This document shows, piece after piece, positions 1 to 5,492 of a stretch of 6,413 nt of DNA. The notes under the pieces are model-generated. The model saw only the letters and a program-made list of their open reading frames with translations. It had not been told where the DNA came from and did no database searches. The stretch spans positions 1 through 6,413 of the forward strand of contig WJIO01000046.1 in NCBI GenBank assembly GCA_014730235.1. The letters are read 5' to 3'. Position 1 is the first letter of the stretch. Each line of letters starts with the position of its first letter. The stretch is from Candidatus Poribacteria bacterium. Lineage in GTDB: Bacteria > Poribacteria > DTPJ01 > WJIO01. A program made the translations under genes and the position numbers.

Positions 1-48
1 GAAATGTGATTGCATAGTCCATCACACTCTCCTTTGTAATTTCTGAGA

Positions 49-81
49 GTTGATGATTACTGGGCTGAGGGGTATTGATGC
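49..81 (+). repeat. Possible decayed CRISPR repeat, upstream remnant
   Basis: This 33-nt stretch starts with GTTGA like the intact repeat and ends with GGTATTGATGC, which resembles the repeat end GATATTGAAAC. It aligns over its length if about four bases have been lost from the middle; the last 17 positions match the intact repeat at 12 sites. It lies about 80 bases before the next repeat end, close to the 73-74 base period of the array. The match is imperfect and may be chance, so this is a candidate remnant only. Confidence 0.3.
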
Positions 82-124
82 TCAGAATTATGCTACCCTT
101 ACCCATCGCTGTTAAAGGCTTGGG

Positions 125-308
125 AATTTCTGAGAAGACTCTCCGTGAAGGATATTGAAACATTTCCCATTTGTCGCCAATGTGGTGAACAGCGAGACGT
201 TGAGGTAGTACTCGATCCGTGAAGGATATTGAAACGCCCCGCCTGCCGTCAGGTAAGTACGTTCCGAAAAACTTGAGGTGGTACTCGATCCGTGAAGGAT
301 ATTGAAAA
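125..308 (+). CRISPR. Short, degraded CRISPR array (three repeats, two spacers)
   Basis: Two nearly identical 37-nt repeats lie at 199-235 and 272-308. They begin (G/C)TTGAGGT and end GTGAAGGATATTGAAA(C/A). They differ at three positions: the first base, one A/G at the eighth or ninth base, and the last base. A third copy ending at 161 keeps the 3' 20 bases exactly (142-161), but its 5' part is eroded. Spacers are 37 nt (162-198) and 36 nt (236-271). The 3' end ATTGAAAC is the typical 8-nt crRNA 5' tag of type I and III systems, so crRNA is read on the plus strand, the same way as the cas genes. The last repeat, with its changed final base, looks like the trailer end. No clear leader is seen, and the erosion of the upstream copies suggests a dying or trimmed array. 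The cas operon downstream is a natural user of it. Confidence 0.85.
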
Positions 309-363
309 AGACGGCGGCGACGAAAAAAAATCAGGAAAAAGCCTTAAAAAGTTCATTTTTTTC

Positions 364-393
364 TAAACATTAACTTCCTTTCTATGGTATAAT
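364..393 (+). promoter_or_regulatory. Extended -10 promoter of the leader ORF and sigma gene
   Basis: A perfect TATAAT at 388-393 is preceded by TGG, giving the extended -10 motif TGnTATAAT. A weak -35 (TAAACA, 364-369, four of six consensus bases) lies 18 bases upstream. Transcription should begin near 400. A short inverted repeat TACCG-G-CGGTA (395-405) sits just after the -10, around the expected start site, where a repressor could bind. It is the only strong promoter seen between the CRISPR array and the sigma gene. Confidence 0.7.
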
Positions 394-440
394 CTACCGG
401 CGGTAAATACTAAATCACTCAAGCTTCTAAAACTATACAA

Positions 441-446
441 AAGGAG
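441..446 (+). promoter_or_regulatory. Ribosome binding site of the leader ORF
   Basis: AAGGAG stands 5 bases before the ATG at 452. It is the best Shine-Dalgarno match upstream of the sigma gene, yet it serves the 27-codon ORF rather than the sigma start. This is the main reason for believing that the short ORF is translated. Confidence 0.65.
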
Positions 447-451
447 TAACT

Positions 452-535
452 ATGCTGTTATTTCCCCTGGGTCACGAGTCTGACTTTGTGTGTCTGATTT
501 CCCTCACTTTGACCTTTAACAAAGTGGGGTGTTAA
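452..535 (+). CDS. 27-residue leader peptide, probably coupled to the sigma gene
   Basis: The ORF starts at ATG 452 behind AAGGAG and ends with TAA at 533-535. The next base, 536, is the A of the sigma-factor ATG, so stop and start abut as TAAATG. The peptide reads MLLFPLGHESDFVCLISLTL followed by TFNKVGC. It has a hydrophobic middle, six leucines, and no run of a single amino acid of the kind used in classical amino-acid attenuators. Its last codons cover the hairpin at 502-529, which hides the sigma ribosome binding site. Translation of this ORF would therefore melt the hairpin and deliver ribosomes to the sigma start. The peptide itself has no recognised function; a regulatory role through the act of translation is inferred. 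It could instead be a small membrane-active peptide, but it is short for that. Confidence 0.55.
   Translation: MLLFPLGHESDFVCLISLTLTFNKVGC
502..529 (+). promoter_or_regulatory. RNA hairpin sequestering the sigma-gene ribosome binding site
   Basis: CCTCACTTTG (502-511) pairs with CAAAGTGGGG (520-529) over ten base pairs, with one U-G wobble, around the 8-nt loop ACCUUUAA. The 3' arm contains the GUGGGG that is the only Shine-Dalgarno-like sequence before the ATG at 536 (6-base spacing). Folded, the hairpin would block sigma translation. A ribosome finishing the leader ORF would open it. No U-tract follows, so it is not an intrinsic terminator. Confidence 0.6.
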
Positions 536-1153
536 ATGACTAAGGGTAATGTAGTTAGCGGAGTAGAAGGAAGTATTATTTCCCAGAGTATTAACAATAA
601 CGAAAGGGAGAATCTATTGAAGAAACATCTCGGTTTGGCAGAAAAGATTGCTAGTAAACGAAGTCAAATGGGGTTTGATTATGACGACTGCTATGAAGCA
701 GCACTTTTCGGTCTATATAAGGCATCCAGAGATTACGATCCTGGTAAAGGAGTTAAATTCATAACTCTTGCCTCTAAATATATACGAACCGAAATACATG
801 ATGCTGTTCGTAAGCAAAAAAAATACTACGAACATCATCTACCTCTTGACAGTTCTAATGACAGCAATAATTCTCTTTCATCCGATTTGTCCTCAGAATA
901 TACCGATATTTCCCCATCGTCGTCACCAGTAGTCAACGTTCAACGCAGGGAGCTGATACAGGTAGTCAAAGGTTCCCTGAAACCCCAGTATTGGCAGATA
1001 GTGTCTATGTCTATAGAAGGTTACACTTCAGACGAGACCGCTTCCAGGTTGTCTGAAAAGGAAGCCACAGTCCGTTCCCAGCGGAATCGAGCTTTCCTTA
1101 AATTAAAAGGCAACTCAAAGGTGGTTGACTATAACGGTGGTTTTGCCGCCTGA
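536..1153 (+). CDS. Sigma-70 family RNA polymerase sigma factor (SigH/Spo0H-like architecture)
   Basis: This protein should direct RNA polymerase to a particular promoter set. Residues 25-95 form sigma region 2: an L-[AE]-K-I helix, then DYDDCYEAALFGLYKASRDYDP and GVKFITLASKYIRTEI. This corresponds to the core-binding and -10-recognition helices; the GLYKA-RD-D pattern resembles SigH. Residues 138-192 form region 4, with a helix-turn-helix at about 164-191 (TSDETASRLSEKEATVRSQR). Region 3 is absent. A serine-rich linker (about 104-132, including SLSSDLSSEYTDISPSSSP) joins the two domains, and the C-terminal tail is short. The 205-residue length suits a group 3 or ECF-sized factor. The ATG abuts the leader ORF stop, and its GUGGGG ribosome binding site is inside a hairpin, so translation looks coupled. 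A terminator separates it from the cas operon. Its target genes are unknown; control of the CRISPR locus is possible but not shown. No anti-sigma gene is visible nearby. Confidence 0.85.
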   Translation: MTKGNVVSGVEGSIISQSINNNERENLLKKHLGLAEKIASKRSQMGFDYDDCYEAALFGLYKASRDYDPGKGVKFITLASKYIRTEIHDAVRKQKKYYEHHLPLDSSNDSNNSLSSDLSSEYTDISPSSSPVVNVQRRELIQVVKGSLKPQYWQIVSMSIEGYTSDETASRLSEKEATVRSQRNRAFLKLKGNSKVVDYNGGFAA

Positions 1154-1163
1154 AAAATATTAC

Positions 1164-1196
1164 AGCCCTGCCACACTCAAAATGGCAGGGCTTTTT
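1164..1196 (+). terminator. Rho-independent terminator after the sigma gene
   Basis: AGCCCTGCCA (1164-1173) and TGGCAGGGCT (1183-1192) form a perfect GC-rich ten-base-pair stem with a 9-base loop, followed by a short T run through 1196. It lies ten bases after the sigma stop codon. It should end the leader-sigma transcript and make the cas operon a separate unit. Confidence 0.9.
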
Positions 1197-1253
1197 CCAT
1201 TCTATCCAGTCTTATATCCTTCCAAAATATAGTTTTTATATCCCTGAATGCGT

Positions 1254-1268
1254 TTTTTTGACAAAAAA
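1254..1268. promoter_or_regulatory. T/A-rich inverted repeat upstream of the cas promoter
   Basis: TTTTTTG-A-CAAAAAA is a perfect inverted repeat with seven-base arms. It includes an additional TTGACA (1258-1263), exactly 25 bases before the -35 hexamer of the main promoter. It may be a bent-DNA or UP-like activating element, or an operator. Nothing in the window identifies a binding protein. Confidence 0.3.
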
Positions 1269-1282
1269 GACGAAAAATGTCG

Positions 1283-1311
1283 TTGACATAGATTTATCTA
1301 TATGTTATAAA
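1283..1311 (+). promoter_or_regulatory. Near-consensus sigma-A promoter of the cas operon
   Basis: A perfect TTGACA (1283-1288) is separated by 17 bases from TATAAA (1306-1311). TGT just before the -10 supplies the extended -10 motif. Transcription should start near 1318, leaving a leader of about 108 nt before cas10. Such a promoter would be strongly read by the housekeeping polymerase, so quiet expression would need repression; the palindrome in its spacer fits that. A weaker second -10 (TATAAT, 1366-1371) without a good -35 lies further downstream. Confidence 0.8.
1288..1301. promoter_or_regulatory. Palindromic operator candidate inside the cas promoter spacer
   Basis: ATAGAT-TT-ATCTAT is a perfect inverted repeat lying between the -35 and -10 hexamers. 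A dimeric helix-turn-helix repressor bound there would exclude RNA polymerase. No matching regulator gene is present in the window, and the assignment rests only on symmetry and position. Confidence 0.5.
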
Positions 1312-1411
1312 TGGGTGTGTAAAGCAAGGCTATTTTAATTCTGATCAATACACAATATTCCAAAATATAATACAAACTGATATGTCAAAAGGTTAAAACC
1401 CTTGGTACAAT

Positions 1412-1417
1412 GGGAGG
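1412..1417 (+). promoter_or_regulatory. Ribosome binding site that sets the cas10 start
   Basis: GGGAGG lies 8 bases before the ATG at 1426. This supports that ATG over the in-frame TTG at 1402, which would add eight residues (MVQWEADP) and has only a poor AAAGG upstream. The TTG start would also place the ribosome binding site inside the coding region. Confidence 0.8.
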
Positions 1418-1425
1418 CCGATCCT

Positions 1426-3051
1426 ATGGGTAAATACCTGATAGTTGGTGACGTAGATCATATCCAGGACTATGTCTTTGGCTCAACTCGCCTTCGCTCC
1501 ATTAGAGGTGCTTCAGCCTTTTTAGATATAGTTGCTGAAAAAGTTAAGCTATCCCCTCCTCTTCCACTGGAATCTAAAGATATATTACGCTGGCGCGGTG
1601 GCCAGATAGTTGCCTTATTAAAAAATGGTACAGAGGCTCAGGCAGAAGCTATATGCGCTTATATAGAAGATACATATCGCCGATTGAGTGCTGGAGAGGC
1701 CAGCATTACTATGAAATACGAGCCATACGATAATTTTTCTGATAGCATTGCCAATGTTTTTAGAAAAATACAGAATGAGAAGGATGAGCGACAGACCTTT
1801 GGCTCTTATGGAGAAGGTTGGCTTACAAGCTCTTATGATCATAGATGTGAGTTTATTCCATCTCTTAGTTCGGCTTGTCATATACCAATTGGACAAAAAC
1901 CAGATATCGCGAGAAAATATATGTCTCGCGCAGCTCTTAAACGTTGGAATATAGTAACATCCGGAAGTGAAATTCCGTCAGACCGGGACTTAAAATGTAA
2001 ATTTTCTGCAGAGGGAATAAAGACTGGAATTATACCTTATAAACCTGAGGACCTTTGGTCAAATGATTCGGATGAAAGGTATATGGCCTTTGTAATGGCG
2101 GACGGCAATGGTTTTGGACAACTTCTTCAGAGCATACCCAATGAAGATCTATACCGGGCATATTCTCAAGAACTTCACCAGTTAGTATTGAGTTCTATTG
2201 TAATGGCATCAGAAATGAGTGGAATCACCACATTCCTCAGCAAATCTCTTAAAGGAGATACCTTGCCTTTGATCCCTATAATTCTAGGCGGGGATGACAT
2301 GAGTTTTCTAATCAGAGATGAGCATGCAGTGGGATTTGCCTATCATCTATGCAATTCGTTCTGGAAACTCTCCGACAATAAGTCTTCAGATGGAATCAGT
2401 TATAAATATCCAGCTATTCAGGAAGTTATTAATCATTTCATTTGCAATAATAGAGAAATGGGGAAATTGCTATTTCCCAACAATCTAAGAAGACTTACCC
2501 TATCTACCGGCATTGCAATTGCAAAGATAAATTTCCCAATTTCCTTGTTTCGTCGTACAGCCAAGGAATTAGAGGAATCTGCAAAGGCCAAGATTCGCAG
2601 TGAACCCAATTACATCTTAGAAGGCGGTGCAATTGATTTTGCAGTAATAACAACCTCTACAGTTCAACCGCTCGATGATATTAGAAAGCAATATACATTT
2701 GTTGATGAATTTGCCGATACATTTTCAGGTCATACATTATTGACGCAGCGTCCTTATACTGTAAAGCAATTTGGCAAACTTCAGCAACTTTCAGAGGCAT
2801 TCAAAAATATCCCACGAAGTAAGCGAAAACTACTGTATCAAGAGTTTTTCAAGGGTAAAGCGCGGGCAACAGAAACATACCAATTTGTAATGTCGCGAGA
2901 AAAAGAGAATAAAGAGAAATTAGATGATATATTAAGGGATCAATTTAATTATGAAAGAGGTAACGATACTCCTTTTCACAAAGATATAAGAGATGATAAA
3001 ACCCCAATATTAGATGCTCTGGAATTAGCAGAACTTAATCCGGAGGAATAA
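1426..3051 (+). CDS. cas10: Cas10, large subunit of a type III-D effector, HD-less
   Basis: This is the signature subunit of the type III crRNA complex. It is expected to make cyclic oligoadenylate from ATP when target RNA is bound. The 541-residue product begins directly with the first palm domain: GDVDHIQDYVFGSTRLRSIR at residues 8-27, a typical Cas10 N-terminal motif. There is no room for the usual N-terminal HD nuclease. Palm 2 carries VMADGNGFG (about 223-231, metal-binding Asp226), GGDD (288-291) and LSTGIAIAKINFPISLFRRT (about 359-378). The catalytic residues look intact. The cysteines between the palms (141, 151, 191) do not form the usual paired CxxC zinc finger. The C-terminal 120 residues are helical and resemble the D4 region. 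Lack of HD is the known pattern in type III-D, so target DNA cutting by this subunit is not expected. It is the first gene of the operon. An isolated GGDEF diguanylate cyclase is ruled out by the palm 1 motif and the neighbours. Confidence 0.92.
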   Translation: MGKYLIVGDVDHIQDYVFGSTRLRSIRGASAFLDIVAEKVKLSPPLPLESKDILRWRGGQIVALLKNGTEAQAEAICAYIEDTYRRLSAGEASITMKYEPYDNFSDSIANVFRKIQNEKDERQTFGSYGEGWLTSSYDHRCEFIPSLSSACHIPIGQKPDIARKYMSRAALKRWNIVTSGSEIPSDRDLKCKFSAEGIKTGIIPYKPEDLWSNDSDERYMAFVMADGNGFGQLLQSIPNEDLYRAYSQELHQLVLSSIVMASEMSGITTFLSKSLKGDTLPLIPIILGGDDMSFLIRDEHAVGFAYHLCNSFWKLSDNKSSDGISYKYPAIQEVINHFICNNREMGKLLFPNNLRRLTLSTGIAIAKINFPISLFRRTAKELEESAKAKIRSEPNYILEGGAIDFAVITTSTVQPLDDIRKQYTFVDEFADTFSGHTLLTQRPYTVKQFGKLQQLSEAFKNIPRSKRKLLYQEFFKGKARATETYQFVMSREKENKEKLDDILRDQFNYERGNDTPFHKDIRDDKTPILDALELAELNPEE

Positions 3052-3053
3052 TT

Positions 3054-3788
3054 GTGATTATTAGCTACAAGCTTCATGTGACAAGTGATTTACATATAGG
3101 CAGTGGAATTGGCTTACCTGGAGTCATTGATGAGTATGTCGTTAGGGACCAGGATAATTTTCCTTTTTTACCAGGAAGTGAAATAAAGGGGATATTACGA
3201 AGCAATTGTGTAAACCTGCTTAAATATACTGGTAAATGGGAAAGCAATGTCTGTGAAGGGCAGAAACAGTGGCATGATAAGATGGAAGAGATGATGTCCG
3301 GCATTAAACTGGAAAATTTTTGCGCTCTGGCTGAAGATGAAGAAACATGCGTTTTATGTTCCATATTTGGTTCTCCTGCGGGAAAGGGCAATTGGTGGTT
3401 TTCAACTGCAACATATCCGAAACCTTATCGAGATGCAATAAGAAATGCTGAATTAGAAAATAAAGAGTTGCGACTGGCTTTCCGAGACATGGCGACAAGT
3501 GCTCATACCACTATTGACAAAGAAACTAAGCGGACTAAAGAAAACCATCTCATCAATTTAGAGGTTGTAAGAATAGAAGATAATAGATACTTAAAAGGCA
3601 GCGTAGAGATGATAAACTCCAATAATATTGGTAACGATCAGATAGGTTGGTTGACTGCATCTCTTCTGTTTACCCGTAGAATAGGTGGAAAGAAGAGACG
3701 CGGTTGGGGAAAATGCAGATTTGAATTGGTTAGTCCGGATAAATCAAATGCGCTGACTGCAATGGAAAAAGTAATCAGGAGCAGCTAA
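3054..3788 (+). CDS. cas7: Csm3-like Cas7 RAMP subunit with slicer aspartate
   Basis: This is a single-domain backbone subunit that should bind crRNA and cut target RNA. It shows the Cas7/Csm3 order of motifs: an N-terminal strand LHVTSDLHIGSG; VIDEYVVRD (24-32), in which Asp26 aligns with the catalytic Asp of Csm3; FLPGSEIKGILRS (38-50); a thumb-like motif SAHTTIDKETKRTKENHLIN (149-168); and a C-terminal glycine-rich loop RIGGKKRRGWGK (209-220). Cys67, Cys90, Cys99 and Cys102 (CVLCSIFGSP) could hold a zinc ion, as in other Cas7 proteins. The start is GTG at 3054, 7 bases after a GGAGG that lies in the end of cas10; the two genes are 2 bases apart. The 244-residue length is normal for Csm3. 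Distinction from Cmr4 rests on the Csx10 context. Confidence 0.88.
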   Translation: MIISYKLHVTSDLHIGSGIGLPGVIDEYVVRDQDNFPFLPGSEIKGILRSNCVNLLKYTGKWESNVCEGQKQWHDKMEEMMSGIKLENFCALAEDEETCVLCSIFGSPAGKGNWWFSTATYPKPYRDAIRNAELENKELRLAFRDMATSAHTTIDKETKRTKENHLINLEVVRIEDNRYLKGSVEMINSNNIGNDQIGWLTASLLFTRRIGGKKRRGWGKCRFELVSPDKSNALTAMEKVIRSS

Positions 3789-3790
3789 TA

Positions 3791-4921
3791 ATGTCGGAAA
3801 TATATAAGAAAATACAAGGGACTTTGCTAAGTCCATGTTGTTTTAGTGATAGGCCTGCCATGGGTAATGAGGTTGATACGCTGGATTATATTCCAGGCAG
3901 TGCTGTTAGAGGGATACTGGCAAATGCTTTTCTGAATAATGGCAATGATGCAAATGAAGATTTTCGCAATATATTCTGTAGTGATAGTATTTGTTTCCCA
4001 AATTTATATCCACAGCATAGGGATAGCGATAGTCAGACCTATCCCATCCCGCTTTCCATATATACCTGCAAAACCAAACCAGGTTTTATTAATGAACCAA
4101 ACACTCATGGCGCTCGTGATATGCTATTTGAGAATTTTGATGGTTCCAATGACAGAAGATGTGAAGTTGATTCAGATTGCGGTTACGCTCCACTTGTGCC
4201 AATAAAAGGTTTTTACAATGGTAATAGTCAGCGACCAAAACAATATATTCCTGATAAACTAATTATTACTAGGACAGCAGTAAATTCAATTAGCAATAGT
4301 GCTTTAGAAGCAAGTTTACATTCTCAGCAGGAGTTGCCAGAAGGAAGTAGGTTACAGGGAGTTATTTCTTTAAAAGACGATGATTTATATATCAAATTAA
4401 TTGAAGGTTTAGGATCAGAAGAATTAGTGGTTTATGCTGGCAGAAGACGTATGGGGAAAATAGAGTTAAACCTATCTGAAAATGCTGTAAAACCAAATTC
4501 GGAATTTTTGGATATTCCTAAAGAAGAAGGATTCATGTTCTTTACTTTAACTCTTTTATCAGATGCAATTGTGATGGATGAGTTACTGCGTCCTGTTATC
4601 ACATTAACTCCAACAATTATGAAAGACAGACAGATAGGTTTTCCAGAAGATGTAGATATTACTATAGTTAAAGCCTTTTGCGGTAAACGGATTATATCAG
4701 GATGGCACAGCGTTGCTAAAATATTTAAACCGGATGATCTTGCCATAATAAAAGGCTCCACATTCCTTATGAGGATAGAAGAAAAGCACAAAGATATGGT
4801 GAAGAAATGGATGGAAGAAATACTTTGTACTGGTATAGGCCTGAGAAGAAGCGAAGGCTTTGGTCAAATATCCATTAGCGCTAATATCCATATTATGGGT
4901 AGTAGGGGAGATGCTTTATGA
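3791..4921 (+). CDS. csx10: Csx10, Cas5-like RAMP protein of type III-D
   Basis: This subunit should hold the 5' tag end of the crRNA, the Cas5 position, in the effector. The 376-residue protein has features of Csx10: DTLDYIPGSAVRGILANAF (29-47); PIPLSIYTCK (85-94) followed by GARDMLF; a cysteine pair CEVDSDC (124-130) running into GYAPLVPIKGFY; a RAMP core NSALEASLHSQQELPEGSRL (169-188); a first glycine/arginine loop YAGRRRMGKIEL (215-226); and, at the C-terminus, GWHSVAKIFKPDDLAIIKGS (304-323) and the G-loop GIGLRRSEGFGQI (348-360). Additional cysteines at 63, 68 and 93 may contribute to metal binding. AGGAG lies 9 bases before the ATG, and the gene follows cas7 by 2 bases. Its stop overlaps the next start as ATGA. 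Csx10 plus an HD-less Cas10 defines the III-D assignment. Confidence 0.85.
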   Translation: MSEIYKKIQGTLLSPCCFSDRPAMGNEVDTLDYIPGSAVRGILANAFLNNGNDANEDFRNIFCSDSICFPNLYPQHRDSDSQTYPIPLSIYTCKTKPGFINEPNTHGARDMLFENFDGSNDRRCEVDSDCGYAPLVPIKGFYNGNSQRPKQYIPDKLIITRTAVNSISNSALEASLHSQQELPEGSRLQGVISLKDDDLYIKLIEGLGSEELVVYAGRRRMGKIELNLSENAVKPNSEFLDIPKEEGFMFFTLTLLSDAIVMDELLRPVITLTPTIMKDRQIGFPEDVDITIVKAFCGKRIISGWHSVAKIFKPDDLAIIKGSTFLMRIEEKHKDMVKKWMEEILCTGIGLRRSEGFGQISISANIHIMGSRGDAL

Positions 4922-5487
4922 GGTCGTCTTTGAGTAGGTTTGTCCAGGATTCTGCACGAATAGGGAGTAATTTGGAAGAAAAAATTATGATTGATATATA
5001 CCTGGCTATTTTGGAAAGGCATCTTGCCAAATATGTCCAACATTCCTTAAGAGACTTAATGGGTTCAATAGATGGAACCTTAAGAGACTTAATGGGTTCA
5101 ATAGATGGAAAACCTGCCTCTCTTCAGCAATTCAAAAATGTTGTACTACGTTATGAAGAGCCAAAGAAATGGAAAGCCTTTTTGGATGGTGTAACTATAC
5201 GCAAGGGTGAATTGGAATGGGTGAAAAAAATTCAGGGATGGTTTGAAGATAATTCGAATAGTCCAGTTAATCAATGCCTGGAGAAAGTAAAAACTGATAT
5301 TTATAGAATGTATTATTCTTTGGACGAGTTGGACGAGTACCCAGAAAACCGGCCTAATACAAATTTACCCCATGATGAGTGGAATGTTTTAGTAGATAGT
5401 TTAGAAAATACAATGAAAGAAAACGTTATGCGAGAGTTTTTACTTAGAGTAACAGAATTTTTACTTAGAGTAACAGAAAGGGCATAA
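4918..5487 (+). CDS. Small helical subunit, probably Cas11-like, with internal duplications
   Basis: The 189-residue protein is predicted by eye to be mostly alpha-helical and has no RAMP glycine loop, signal peptide or membrane segment. A small helical protein between Csx10 and a Cas7 gene fits the Cas11 (small subunit) position, which stacks along the crRNA-target duplex. Csx19, an uncharacterised III-D companion, is the main alternative, and sequence motifs cannot decide between them. The gene overlaps csx10 by four bases (ATGA) and has GGGGAG 7 bases upstream, so translation is coupled. A later in-frame ATG at 4987 (residue 24) has only a weak ribosome binding site. The reading frame contains three perfect tandem duplications: SLRDLMGSIDG/TLRDLMGSIDG (43-64), LDE/LDE (135-140) and EFLLRVT/EFLLRVT (173-186). 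Without them it would be about 168 residues. All keep the frame, so the protein is probably made. Confidence 0.6.
   Translation: MRSSLSRFVQDSARIGSNLEEKIMIDIYLAILERHLAKYVQHSLRDLMGSIDGTLRDLMGSIDGKPASLQQFKNVVLRYEEPKKWKAFLDGVTIRKGELEWVKKIQGWFEDNSNSPVNQCLEKVKTDIYRMYYSLDELDEYPENRPNTNLPHDEWNVLVDSLENTMKENVMREFLLRVTEFLLRVTERA
5045..5110 (+). repeat. Perfect 33-bp tandem duplication in the small-subunit gene
   Basis: Positions 5045-5077 are repeated exactly at 5078-5110, each starting CCTTAAGAGACTTAATGGG and ending with GATGGAA. The unit is eleven codons, so the frame is kept. The absence of any mismatch points to a recent event or an active slippage site. Confidence 0.97.
5320..5337 (+). repeat. Nine-base tandem duplication (TTGGACGAG twice)
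   Basis: TTGGACGAG occurs at 5320-5328 and 5329-5337, encoding LDE twice in frame. It is the second of three tandem repeats in the same gene. Confidence 0.9.
5437..5478 (+). repeat. Perfect 21-bp tandem duplication near the 3' end of the small-subunit gene
   Basis: TTTTTACTTAGAGTAACAGA plus one A (5437-5457) is repeated exactly at 5458-5478. The unit is seven codons, encoding FLLRVTE twice. It lies just before the stop codon and spans the upstream side of the next gene's weak ribosome binding site. Confidence 0.97.
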
Positions 5488-5492
5488 CAGAA

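Larger units (their letters stand above)
1220..1369 (+). repeat. Twelve-base direct repeat flanking the cas promoter
   Basis: TTCCAAAATATA occurs exactly at 1220-1231 and again at 1358-1369, one copy on each side of the main cas promoter. Each copy runs into a -10-like hexamer (TATAGT and TATAAT). It could be a binding site for a regulator or part of alternative promoters, but the sequence is AT-rich and the repeat could be chance. Confidence 0.3.

Noticed and set aside
502-529. Hairpin read as a transcription terminator
   Set aside because: No T run follows it, and a start codon comes six bases later; masking of the ribosome binding site explains it better.
1399-1414. Small hairpin (CCCTTG / CAATGGG with one bulge) touching the cas10 ribosome binding site
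   Set aside because: It has only six base pairs, a three-base loop and a bulge, so it is too weak to claim as a switch.
1402-1425. TTG start for cas10 that would add eight residues
   Set aside because: GGGAGG at 1412-1417 is ideally placed for ATG 1426, and the Cas10 homology begins right after it; the TTG has only a weak AAAGG upstream.
1618-1896. 92-codon open frame on the minus strand
   Set aside because: It lies wholly within cas10, shows no recognisable domain, and has no neighbours on that strand.
1426-3051. GGDD protein as a diguanylate cyclase
   Set aside because: The palm 1 motif GDVDHIQDYVF, the overall architecture and the adjacent RAMP genes identify it as Cas10.
3939-4205. 88-codon plus-strand frame inside csx10
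   Set aside because: It overlaps csx10 in another frame, and has no ribosome binding site or homology.
4432-4791. 119-codon open frame on the minus strand
   Set aside because: It is antisense to csx10, whose RAMP motifs establish the plus frame; no independent support.
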